Source of the DNA: a bacterium UBP12_UBA5184
GTDB taxonomy: Bacteria > Vulcanimicrobiota > Vulcanimicrobiia > Vulcanimicrobiales > Vulcanimicrobiaceae
NCBI GenBank assembly: GCA_002413145.1
Contig: DHWK01000084.1
Span: 1 to 7,068 of the forward strand
DNA: 7,068 nucleotides
Reading direction: 5' to 3'
Part shown: positions 1-5,893 of the stretch, piece after piece
How the letters are laid out: every line of letters starts with the position of its first letter
Numbering within the stretch: the first letter of the stretch is position 1
Position numbers and translations under genes: made by a program
The notes under the pieces: generated by a model
Seen by the model: the letters and a program-made list of their open reading frames with translations, nothing else
The model's database searches: none
Told to the model about the DNA's origin: nothing

Positions 1-336
1 ACGCGCGTCAAGGTCGTGAAGAATAAGGTCGCGCCCCCCTTCCGCCAGGCCGAATTCGACATCACCTACGGCAAGGGAATCTCGAAGATGGGCTCGGTCC
101 TCGACATCGCGCTCGAACGCAACATCGTCGGGAAGAGCGGTTCGTGGTACACCTACGGCGACGTTCGCATCGGCCAAGGCCGCGAAAACGCCAAGGCGTA
201 TCTCGAAGAGCACCTCGAACTTGCCGACGAGCTCGATGCGAAGATTCGCGAAGCGCTCAAAGTGGCCGTGAAGCCCAATGGGGTCGCGGGCCATGCCGTT
301 GCCGCGGGCGTTGGCTCCGACAACGACGACGAGTAA
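1..336 (+). CDS. recA: RecA recombinase, C-terminal part (5' end outside window)
   Basis: This is the last 111 residues of RecA, the ATP-dependent strand-exchange protein of homologous recombination and the SOS response, acting in the cytoplasm on single-stranded DNA. The frame is open from base 1 and reads TRVKVVKNKVAPPFRQAEFD, which is near-identical to the conserved RecA stretch leading out of the ATPase core. Next come the C-terminal domain signatures YGKGIS, KSGSWYTYGD and IGQGRENAKAYL. The protein ends in an acidic tail (GSDNDDE), as is usual for RecA, where the tail restrains filament loading. The first visible residue corresponds to about residue 240 of a ~350-residue RecA, so the Walker A and B motifs lie upstream of the window. 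The GTG at 16 is an internal valine, not a start. recX follows directly, the common recA-recX order. The family call is near certain; only completeness is unknown. Confidence 0.97.
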   Translation, partial: TRVKVVKNKVAPPFRQAEFDITYGKGISKMGSVLDIALERNIVGKSGSWYTYGDVRIGQGRENAKAYLEEHLELADELDAKIREALKVAVKPNGVAGHAVAAGVGSDNDDE

Positions 337-355
337 CCGGCCAGCACCGCCAAAG

Positions 356-826
356 GTGAGCGCGCGCTTGGCAGCGTTGCGCGCGCTCACCCTGCGCCGC
401 TTGACCGAGGCGCAGCTCTGGCGGCGTCTCGAACGGCGGGGCTACGATGAGGAGGCGGTTCGCGACGCAATCGCGACCTGTAAACGTCTCGGGTATCTCG
501 ACGACCGGTTGTTCGCGCAGCTCTACATCGATGGTCGCCGCAAACCAGTCGGCGACGTGCGGTTGGTCGCCGACTTGGTGCGGCGCGGAATCGCGCGCGA
601 GGCCGCCGTCGCTTCGGTCGCCAAAGCCGAGCGCGATCAAGACGCGCGCCTCGCTGCGGCGATCGAGCGAATCTACCAGAGACGGCCGACGGTCGCGTAT
701 CCGAACGTGGCGCGCGCGCTCGAACGCCTCGGCTTCCCCGCGCCGGCGATCTATCGTCACTTGCGCGCGCGAGCGGCGCTAGAGTTCTCGGAGACGGGCG
801 AGGATTCGCTTGTGGCGCACGCGTAG
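356..826 (+). CDS. recX: Regulatory protein RecX
   Basis: RecX binds RecA filaments and modulates recombination and SOS activity, usually by inhibition. The protein is small, basic and all-helical, built from three-helix repeats. Repeat 1 includes ALRALTLRRLTEAQL, RRGYDEEAV and the family hallmark GYLDDRLFAQLYIDGR (residues 46-61 from this start). A second unit (GDVRLVADLVRRGIARE) and a C-terminal unit (YPNVARALERLGF) follow. From the GTG at 356 it has 156 residues, a normal RecX length. The start is uncertain. ATG at 278 (182 residues) or 293 would overlap recA by 59 or 44 bases and add a Pro/Thr-rich leader without RecX character. The GTG at 356 begins just before the conserved helix but has no clear Shine-Dalgarno, so coupling to recA translation is likely. 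The position right after recA strongly supports the call. Confidence 0.9.
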   Translation: MSARLAALRALTLRRLTEAQLWRRLERRGYDEEAVRDAIATCKRLGYLDDRLFAQLYIDGRRKPVGDVRLVADLVRRGIAREAAVASVAKAERDQDARLAAAIERIYQRRPTVAYPNVARALERLGFPAPAIYRHLRARAALEFSETGEDSLVAHA

Positions 827-830
827 AGGG
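824..830 (+). promoter_or_regulatory. Ribosome binding site of the GH125 gene
   Basis: The bases TAGAGGG contain GAGG, placed 5 bases before the ATG at 835. This is the clearest Shine-Dalgarno in the window. It overlaps the recX stop codon (824-826), so ribosomes ending recX would be well placed to start the next gene. It supports the ATG at 835 as the start. Confidence 0.6.
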
Positions 831-834
831 ACTC

Positions 835-2154
835 ATGCGGCGGCCTTCTCTCATCGCGGCGGTTCTCGCGGCGACCATCTTCGCTTGCGCGTTGCCGGCC
901 CCCGCACTCGAACTCGAAACCATCGCCAAGGCCGCCTCGGAATATCGTAGCCCGAACGCTCGCCTCGAGACGATGTATCGAGCGGCGCTACTCAATACGA
1001 GCCAGCAAGCGACGATCGCGCCGGACGGGACCGCCTACGTCAAGACGGGCGACATCCCCGCCGAATGGCTGCGCGATGCGAGCGCGCAGGTGCGGCCGTA
1101 TCTCTTTTTTGCCAAGAGCGACATGCAGGTCGCTTCGCTTCTGCGCGGGATCATCGCGCGCGAGGGAAAGTACCTTCAGGTCGATCCCTACGCGAATGCC
1201 TTCACGCTCGACTATCGTGTCTGGGAACAAAAATTCGAGCTCGACTCGCTAGCGTACCCGATCATCCTCGCCTGGAGTTATTGGAAGGCGACGGGCGACC
1301 CATCGGTCTTCACCCCCGACCTCTCGGCCGGTTTCGACAAGGCGCTCGAAACGATGGAGCGCGAGCAAGACCACGCCCGCAATTCGCGGTACGTCCATAA
1401 AGAATTGCACGATGACGCAGGCAATAACCAACCCAATCCCGTCGCCTATACGGGGATGATCTGGACCGGCTTCCGACCCTCCGACGATGCCTGTAAATAC
1501 AACTACCTGATCCCATCGGAGATGATGGCGGTGGTCGCGCTCGGCGACCTCGAGGAGATCGAACGCCAGGTCTACCACAATCTGATCAAGTCGAACCGCG
1601 CCAAGACGCTGCGGGCCGAGGTGCAGGATGGCGTCCAAAAATACGGCGAGGTCTTTACGCCGAACTACGGCTACCTCTACGCCTACGAAGTCGACGGCCT
1701 CGGACACCAAACGCTGATGGACGATGCGAACATCCCGAGCCTGCTCTCGGCGCCGTATCTCGGATATACGAAAGCCGACAGTTTCGTCTACAAGAACACG
1801 CGCCGTTTTCTGCTGTCGAAGGACGATCCGTACTACTACGTCGGTTCGGTCGCGCGCGGCATCGGCAGCGCACACACGAGCGACGGTTACGTCTGGCCCC
1901 TGGCGCTGATCGTGCAGGGCCTGACCTCGACCTCCGACGCCGAACGGCGCGACGTCTTGAACCAATTGCTCGCGAGCGATCCAGGCGACCATCTGTTGCA
2001 CGAGTCCTTCGACCCCAACGATCCGACGAAGTTCTCGCGTAAGGATTTCGGCTGGCCGAACGCACTCTTCAGCGAGTACGTGATGACGACGTTCAACGGC
2101 GTTCCGCGCTTACCGATGGGAGACACCTCCGACCTCGAATTCCGCGGCGAGTAG
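835..2154 (+). CDS. Exported GH125 (DUF1237) exo-alpha-mannosidase
   Basis: The 439-residue protein matches glycoside hydrolase family 125, inverting metal-independent exo-alpha-1,6-mannosidases with an (alpha/alpha)6 barrel that trim non-reducing mannose from mannans or N-glycan-like chains. Visible signatures are GDIPAEWLRDASAQVRPYL (72-90), WTGFRPSDDAC (210-220), LMDDANIPSLL (294-304), RGIGSAHTSDGYVWP (341-355) and HESFDPNDPTKFSRKDFGW (389-407). In the characterised clostridial enzyme the acid is an Asp and the base a Glu. By motif I place them in SDDAC and HESF here, but this is inferred. Residues 1-25 form a signal peptide (RR, then a hydrophobic core, then ALPAPA-LE), so the enzyme should act in the periplasm or outside the cell. 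Length is normal for the family. It starts 8 bases after recX and ends 7 bases before purA, so it may be cotranscribed with them despite no obvious functional link. No transporter or partner glycosidase is visible nearby. Confidence 0.9.
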   Translation: MRRPSLIAAVLAATIFACALPAPALELETIAKAASEYRSPNARLETMYRAALLNTSQQATIAPDGTAYVKTGDIPAEWLRDASAQVRPYLFFAKSDMQVASLLRGIIAREGKYLQVDPYANAFTLDYRVWEQKFELDSLAYPIILAWSYWKATGDPSVFTPDLSAGFDKALETMEREQDHARNSRYVHKELHDDAGNNQPNPVAYTGMIWTGFRPSDDACKYNYLIPSEMMAVVALGDLEEIERQVYHNLIKSNRAKTLRAEVQDGVQKYGEVFTPNYGYLYAYEVDGLGHQTLMDDANIPSLLSAPYLGYTKADSFVYKNTRRFLLSKDDPYYYVGSVARGIGSAHTSDGYVWPLALIVQGLTSTSDAERRDVLNQLLASDPGDHLLHESFDPNDPTKFSRKDFGWPNALFSEYVMTTFNGVPRLPMGDTSDLEFRGE

Positions 2155-2161
2155 TGGCGGC

Positions 2162-3493
2162 ATGAAAGCCGACGTCGTCGTCGGGATCCAGTGGGGCGAT
2201 GAAGGGAAGGGGCGCTTCGTCGATGCCATGGCCGGCCGTTACGACATCATCGCGCGCTTCGGGGGCGGTGACAACGCCGGTCACACGATCGTCGTCGGCG
2301 ATCGGAAACTCGCGTTGCGCATCGTCCCGAGCGGCGTGCTGCAGCCGGGGCCCGACTTGTTCATCGGCGGCGGTACGGTCGTCAGCCTCGAGGGCTTCGT
2401 CAAGGAGGTCGAGATGCTCGCGGGACTCGACGTCGACGTCCGGCGCATCAAGATCTCCGATCGAGCGCACGTCGTCTTTCCGTACCACGCCATGCAAGAT
2501 AACCTCAACGAGGCGGCGCGCGGCGCCGCGGCGCTCGGAACGACCGGCCGCGGGATCGGTCCCGCCTACACCGACAAGACGGCGCGCAAGGGCATCACCT
2601 TTGCTGATCTGCGCGACGGCAGTTTTATCGAGAAACTTCGCGCAAACATAGCCGCGCATGTGCGCTGGTCCGCCGAAACGGCGAAAGCGCTTGAGAAAAC
2701 TCTCCCGATCGAGCCCGCGGCGCGGTCCGGAGGGGCCGAGCCGCCTCGCCACCGGATCGTGGTGCACGCCGCCGTCACCGACCCTATCGAGGAGATCGAC
2801 AAGTTCTTGCCGCGCGTCCTGCCGCACGTCGTCGACGGCGTCGACTACCTGCACGGCGCGCTCGAGACCGGAAAGCGCTTGTTGATCGAAGGCGCGCAGG
2901 GCTCGTTGCTCGATCTCGGTTACGGAACCTATCCGTACGTGACCAGCTCGCACACGATCGCCGGCGGCGCGTGCATCGGGCTCGGGATCGGCCCGACCCA
3001 GATCGGTACGGTTACCGGGATCGCGAAGGCGTATTGCACGCGCGTCGGTGCGGGGCCGTTTCCCTCGGAGCTGCACGACGAGCTCGGCGGCCGTTTGCGC
3101 GAACGCGGCGCCGAATTCGGGACGGTCACGGGGCGCCCGCGCCGCTGCGGCTGGTTCGACGCCGTCGCCGCGCGCTACGCCGCGCGCATCAACGGACTTA
3201 CGAGCGCCGTGATCACCAAGCTCGACGTTCTGAGCGGCCTCGAGCGAGTCGGCGTCGTCACCGGTTACCGCCTCGACGGTGAGGCGGTCGGATTCGTTGC
3301 GGTCGCCGATCCACGGCTCGAACTCGAGATCCGCTGGTTCGAGGGCTGGGAGGCCGAGATCACCGGCTGTCGCAAGATCGCCGAGTTGCCGCCGGCGGCT
3401 GCGGCGTACGTCGCGTACCTCGAAACGGCGCTCGGCGTCGCGATCGACGCCGTCTCGGTCGGCCCCGAGCGCGATCAGCTCGCCCTGCGCTAG
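2162..3493 (+). CDS. purA: Adenylosuccinate synthetase
   Basis: PurA catalyses the GTP-dependent joining of IMP and aspartate to adenylosuccinate, the first committed step from IMP to AMP, in the cytoplasm. The 443-residue protein carries the P-loop QWGDEGKG (10-17) with catalytic Asp13, NAGHT (38-42) with catalytic His41, the IMP-binding GTTGRGIGPAYTDKTARKG (126-144), EGAQGSLLD (243-251), GTYPYVTSSHTIAGG (255-269), RVGAGPFPSEL (294-304) and the base-recognition ITKLDVLSGL (351-360). Asp13 and His41 have the same numbering as in E. coli. The stretch between KARKG-type motif and EGAQG is about 22 residues longer than in E. coli, around residues 175-200 (SGGAEPPRHR lies there), while the C-terminus is a few residues shorter. 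The ATG at 2162 sits 7 bases after the mannosidase stop with no strong Shine-Dalgarno, but the protein begins directly with the first beta strand (KADVVVGIQWG), so the start is sound. Confidence 0.97.
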   Translation: MKADVVVGIQWGDEGKGRFVDAMAGRYDIIARFGGGDNAGHTIVVGDRKLALRIVPSGVLQPGPDLFIGGGTVVSLEGFVKEVEMLAGLDVDVRRIKISDRAHVVFPYHAMQDNLNEAARGAAALGTTGRGIGPAYTDKTARKGITFADLRDGSFIEKLRANIAAHVRWSAETAKALEKTLPIEPAARSGGAEPPRHRIVVHAAVTDPIEEIDKFLPRVLPHVVDGVDYLHGALETGKRLLIEGAQGSLLDLGYGTYPYVTSSHTIAGGACIGLGIGPTQIGTVTGIAKAYCTRVGAGPFPSELHDELGGRLRERGAEFGTVTGRPRRCGWFDAVAARYAARINGLTSAVITKLDVLSGLERVGVVTGYRLDGEAVGFVAVADPRLELEIRWFEGWEAEITGCRKIAELPPAAAAYVAYLETALGVAIDAVSVGPERDQLALR

Positions 3494-3543
3494 CGAAATC
3501 CTGCGGCTATCCGAGAAGTTCCGTCGACCGGTCTACACGATAG

Positions 3544-4230
3544 ATGCTTCAGCGATTAGGCGAGGCGATTTGGGTTCATGAGCAACGCATTCGGTTTGGT
3601 GGTCTGCCGCTTTGCCATTGCATGACGGTAATTGCGCTCGAGGGCGGGGGCCTCATCCTTCACTCTCCGACGAGCGTAGATGCCAATCTCAGGGACGAGA
3701 TCCTCCACCTCGGGCCGGTCGTCGCCATAATCGCTCCAAGCTGGTGGCACGATCTGTATCTGCACGAAACGCTTCAGCTCTTTCCGGAGGCAGCGCTCTA
3801 TGGTCCTTCGACGCTCGTAAAATGGAGCCGGTCGCTAGCGTTTACGGCTGTCCTTAGCGACTCTTCGCCGTCGATGTGGAATCGCGAGATGGCCCAGGAG
3901 CATGTTACAGGCATCGGCCTCTTTCTCGACGAGGTTGTGTTCTATCATCGAGCGAGCCGATCGCTCATCGTCGCGGACCTGCTTTTCAACATCAGCCTGA
4001 GCGACGCATGGCTTACAAGAGCACTTGCCCGTATCGTCATCGGCCCTTATCCCGGCTGCCGATTTGCCCGTCTCTATCGGCCTCTTGTCTTCGACCGTCC
4101 CCGCTTTCGCGCCTCAATTGAGCGCATTCTCGAGTGGGACTTCGATCAGCTTATCGTCGGCCATGGTGCGGTCGTGCAAACCGGTGGAAAGGAAGTTTTT
4201 CGCGAGGTATTTCGGTGGCTGTTGAAGTGA
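3544..4230 (+). CDS. DUF4336 domain protein (degenerate metallo-beta-lactamase fold)
   Basis: The 228-residue cytoplasmic protein resembles the DUF4336 family, whose biochemical role is unknown. It has the metallo-beta-lactamase-like layout: MTVIAL (27-32), GGLILHSPT (35-43), a region corresponding to the metal-binding loop (APSWWHDLYLHE, 64-75), EVVFYHRASRSLIVADLLFN (130-149) and a final FDQLIVGHGAVVQTGG (200-215). The classical HxHxDH motif is absent. His69, His74, Asp145 and His207 are the remaining candidate metal ligands. Length is normal for the family, and ATG 3544 gives the expected opening (MLQRLGEAIWVHE). Sampled GC is about 59% against about 69% in purA, and TTA, ATA and AGA codons occur, so the gene may have been acquired later than its neighbours. 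It has 50 bases of non-coding sequence before it and about 59 after it, with no clear promoter or Shine-Dalgarno. The fold call is fairly safe; a function cannot be given. Confidence 0.75.
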   Translation: MLQRLGEAIWVHEQRIRFGGLPLCHCMTVIALEGGGLILHSPTSVDANLRDEILHLGPVVAIIAPSWWHDLYLHETLQLFPEAALYGPSTLVKWSRSLAFTAVLSDSSPSMWNREMAQEHVTGIGLFLDEVVFYHRASRSLIVADLLFNISLSDAWLTRALARIVIGPYPGCRFARLYRPLVFDRPRFRASIERILEWDFDQLIVGHGAVVQTGGKEVFREVFRWLLK

Positions 4231-4289
4231 GTCCAAAATTTCGCGAGACCTCTAGGCGGCTCATTCGTTCGGCGTGATTCGTCACGTGC

Positions 4290-4778
4290 ATGGGGTCTTC
4301 GCGTTTTCAGTATCCACTCCAGCCACTCTTGAACGCTCTCGCGGCACGGGAGACTGCGGCTCGGCTTCGTCACGAGCGCGCCGCCGCCGCGCTCGGCCGG
4401 TGCGTCGGAGAACTCGTCGCGCTCGAGCGTAGCGCCGGGCGGCTTGCGGCGGCTCTCGGCCAGATTGTCGCGCTGCGCTCGTTTGAGAACGTGGCAGTAG
4501 GCCGGGAGTTCGGCGAAGTCGATCGGCGACTTTCCAGACTCGAAGCCGTGCGGACGGTTCGGCTCGCCGAGATCGACGCTGCGCGCAAGACGGTCGACGC
4601 AGCGCAATCCGAGCTCGCCCTGCTCCGGAGCCGGAGAGGGGCGCTCGAACGGCATCGCGCCGGGAAACTGGAGCGGCACCGGCGAGGGCTCGAGGCAGCC
4701 GACGAAGCCGAGCGAGAAGAGGCCGAGAGCCTCGCGCGGGGTTCGGCGCTTGCCCGGTGCGAAGTGCTGTCGGCGTGA
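4290..4778 (+). CDS. fliJ: FliJ-like flagellar export coiled-coil protein
   Basis: FliJ is the central-stalk component of the flagellar type III export ATPase, comparable to the gamma subunit of F1, and helps pass export chaperones to the gate. The 162-residue protein begins with the FliJ-type opening RFQYPLQPLLNALAARE (residues 5-21). The rest is almost entirely charged, Ala/Leu-rich helix, predicted as two long antiparallel coiled-coil arms (roughly 20-65 and 75-150), without signal peptide or membrane segment. FliJ is poorly conserved and usually about 140-150 residues, so sequence alone would be weak. The call rests on the opening plus the next two genes, flbD and fliO. The ATG at 4290 has no evident Shine-Dalgarno. 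Its stop overlaps the flbD start by 4 bases. The alternative is an unrelated coiled-coil protein. No fliI or fliH precedes it, which is unusual. Confidence 0.65.
   Translation: MGSSRFQYPLQPLLNALAARETAARLRHERAAAALGRCVGELVALERSAGRLAAALGQIVALRSFENVAVGREFGEVDRRLSRLEAVRTVRLAEIDAARKTVDAAQSELALLRSRRGALERHRAGKLERHRRGLEAADEAEREEAESLARGSALARCEVLSA
4775..4778 (+). other. GTGA start-stop overlap coupling fliJ-like and flbD genes
   Basis: The flbD start GTG (4775-4777) and the fliJ-like stop TGA (4776-4778) share bases. Such overlaps usually mean that the downstream gene is translated by re-initiation. No independent Shine-Dalgarno is obvious for flbD, which fits this reading and supports the choice of GTG 4775 as start. 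Confidence 0.7.
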
Positions 4779-4969
4779 TCGCTCTTACCCGCCTCAACGG
4801 CCATCCCGTGATCGTCAACGCCGACCTGATCGAGACCGTCGAATCGGCCGACGACGGGACGACCGTCGTCCTCCTCACGACGGGCAATACGCTCGCGGTG
4901 AACGATACGCCGGACGCCGTCCGCGAAGCAGTCGTCGCTTTTCGGCGCCGGATCGGCGGTGCCGCCTAA
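4775..4969 (+). CDS. flbD: Flagellar FlbD/SwrD family protein
   Basis: The 64-residue protein matches the small FlbD (SwrD) family found in flagellar operons; in Bacillus the member SwrD raises flagellar motor power. The family pattern is clear: IALTRLNGHPVIVNADLIE (2-20), then VESADDGTTVVLLTTGN (22-38) corresponding to the usual E..PDT.I.L..G segment, then a helical end (VREAVVAFRRRI). It is probably cytosolic, as there is no signal peptide. An upstream GTG at 4757 would give 70 residues, but the family begins with M-I-x-L-T-R-L-N-G, so GTG 4775 is preferred. That start forms a GTGA overlap with the fliJ-like stop (4776-4778), suggesting coupled translation. FlbD is normally next to motA/motB or fliL; here its neighbours are fliJ-like and fliO-like genes. 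This is the most diagnostic flagellar gene of the cluster. Confidence 0.85.
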   Translation: MIALTRLNGHPVIVNADLIETVESADDGTTVVLLTTGNTLAVNDTPDAVREAVVAFRRRIGGAA

Positions 4970-5246
4970 GTTGGAATTCGCCATCGCCGTCCGGTTTTTC
5001 GCCGCACTGGCGGTTATCGCGCTCGTGCTCGTCGCGCTGCGCCTGGGCCTGCGCCCTTTCGGCCGGCCGTTTTCCAGGCGTTCTCCGCTCGTGCAGATTA
5101 TCGAGACCCGGTTCCTACCTGGTGGGGCGTCGCTCCACGTCGTCGCCGTCACCGGGCGCTGTTTTCTCATCGGCCGGGGCGCGCAGGTCGCGCTGCTCGC
5201 CGAAATCGTACCCGACGACGTGCGGCGTGCGAGTTCTCCTCGCTGA
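4959..5246 (+). CDS. fliO: FliO-like flagellar biosynthesis protein
   Basis: FliO is a small membrane protein that assists assembly of the FliP pore of the flagellar export gate. The 95-residue product has one hydrophobic segment (about residues 7-30, FAIAVRFFAALAVIALVLVA within it). The conserved FliO cytoplasmic domain follows: VQIIETRFLPGGASLHVV (45-62), then GRCFLIGRGAQVALLAEI (66-83), which matches the usual pattern of a Leu-Pro, Ser-Leu-x-Val, Gly-Arg-x-x-Leu-Ile-Gly and Leu-Leu-x-Glu-Ile. Length is typical for short FliO proteins. The start GTG 4959 lies 11 bases inside flbD; a TTG at 4971 is possible but less likely. The end overlaps the receiver gene by 20 bases. FliO normally sits before fliP, yet no fliP, fliQ or fliR follows here. 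The membrane segment and fold pattern are clear, the exact family slightly less so. Confidence 0.75.
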   Translation: MPPKLEFAIAVRFFAALAVIALVLVALRLGLRPFGRPFSRRSPLVQIIETRFLPGGASLHVVAVTGRCFLIGRGAQVALLAEIVPDDVRRASSPR

Positions 5247-5589
5247 CGACGCCGCGGTCGCGCGCGCGATCTTGGCCCGGCTCGTCGCCGACGCGGGCCA
5301 TGAGGTCGTCGGCGAGGCCCAGGACGCGCCGACTACGCTCGAACGTTGTGCGGCGTTGCGGCCCGACGCCGTCGTGGTCGACGGTCGTCTGCCGCCCGAC
5401 GGCGCGCTCGCCGTCGTCCCGCGCCTACGTGCGCTCGATCCGGCTCTGCGGATTCTCGTGACCGCGGGGTTGGACGACCTCGAGTTCCTGCGAGCCGCCG
5501 TCGCCGCCGGGGCTTCGGCCGGCCTCGAACGTCCCTTCTTGTCCTCCAAGGTCGAGGCGGCGTTCGCCCTCCCCGCAAGAACGGGATGA
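5227..5589 (+). CDS. Stand-alone CheY-like receiver domain protein
   Basis: The 120-residue protein is a single response-regulator receiver with no output domain, as in CheY, which carries a phosphorylation signal to the flagellar switch. It starts MRVLLADDAAVARAILARLV with the acidic pair Asp7-Asp8, has the phospho-acceptor Asp52 in VVVDGRLP, and the signalling Thr79 in ILVTAG. The invariant lysine before Pro in beta-5 is missing: the sequence is LERPF, so Arg102 takes its place. In CheY that lysine couples phosphorylation to the conformational switch, so output may differ. GTG 5227 is chosen because it begins the first beta strand. The open frame continues upstream for about 470 bases, but that part overlaps flbD and fliO and has no receiver character. 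It overlaps fliO by 20 bases, which suggests a role in motility, though another single-domain regulator is possible. Confidence 0.85.
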   Translation: MRVLLADDAAVARAILARLVADAGHEVVGEAQDAPTTLERCAALRPDAVVVDGRLPPDGALAVVPRLRALDPALRILVTAGLDDLEFLRAAVAAGASAGLERPFLSSKVEAAFALPARTG

Positions 5590-5611
5590 GCCGAACGCGA
5601 AGTCCGGGCCG

Positions 5612-5893
5612 ATGGCAGATGGTTCGCGCCTCGAGGCTAACGCGCAGTACACGAATTCGGAGGCGATGCCGGGGGGCAATGGGGCTCCCGCGCAACAGTC
5701 GCGCCGCGATCTCAACTTGAAGCGGACGCTGCTGTTCATTGGGATCGCGGCGGCGTCGGCCGGGATCGCCTATGCGATCGTGCGGGCTACGCTCGCGCGT
5801 CCGCCGGTCGATCCAACGACGGAGCGGATCCAATCGCTCATCGACGAGGCGAACCGGCTGCTCAAGCAGCTCGATGATAAAAAGTCGGCCTGA
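5612..5893 (+). CDS. Small single-pass membrane protein of unknown function
   Basis: I do not recognise this 93-residue protein. It has a polar, Gly/Pro/Gln-rich N-terminus (1-30), a basic stop (RRDLNLKR, 31-38), one hydrophobic helix (about 39-60, starting TLLFIGIAAASAGIAY) and a short amphipathic, possibly coiled-coil tail (ERIQSLIDEANRLLKQLDD, 71-89). The positive-inside rule puts the N-terminus in the cytoplasm and the helical tail outside the membrane. The ATG at 5612 lies 22 bases after the receiver gene without a clear Shine-Dalgarno. Its end overlaps the rlmD-like start by 20 bases. Codon use and GC match its neighbours and the membrane pattern is coherent, so it is probably real. Its position suggests it could serve the flagellar genes before it, or simply share a transcript with rlmD. 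It is too short to be FliL. Confidence 0.65.
   Translation: MADGSRLEANAQYTNSEAMPGGNGAPAQQSRRDLNLKRTLLFIGIAAASAGIAYAIVRATLARPPVDPTTERIQSLIDEANRLLKQLDDKKSA

Noticed and set aside
879..890. Possible lipoprotein cleavage site at Cys18 of the mannosidase signal peptide
   Set aside because: The residues before Cys (TIFA) fit a lipobox poorly, and a better signal peptidase I site (ALPAPA) follows.
387..995. 202-residue minus-strand frame across recX and the start of the mannosidase gene
   Set aside because: Its composition is extremely Arg/Ala/Ser-rich and it spans two well-supported + strand genes.
1249..2001. 250-residue open frame on the minus strand opposite the mannosidase gene
   Set aside because: It mirrors the GH125 coding sequence and shows no domain pattern; a GC-driven artefact.
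2093..3076. 327-residue open frame on the minus strand opposite purA
   Set aside because: It lies fully antisense to a textbook PurA with intact motifs, and its product is Arg/Asp-rich without recognisable domains. Long antisense frames are common in high-GC DNA.
3526..3533. Palindrome GACCGGTC in the gap after purA
   Set aside because: It is only 8 bases with no loop and no T-run, so it does not support a terminator. A short palindrome of this kind is expected by chance in GC-rich DNA.
3544..4230. Active metallo-beta-lactamase or glyoxalase II
   Set aside because: The HxHxDH metal motif is absent, and the overall pattern fits DUF4336 better.
4750..5226. Upstream extension of the receiver gene (279-residue reading)
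   Set aside because: The extension overlaps flbD and fliO in another frame, is Arg/Ser-rich and has no domain. The receiver fold begins exactly at GTG 5227.
5612..5893. FliL as identity of the small membrane protein
   Set aside because: FliL has a large periplasmic domain after its helix; this protein has only about 33 residues there and no FliL motifs.
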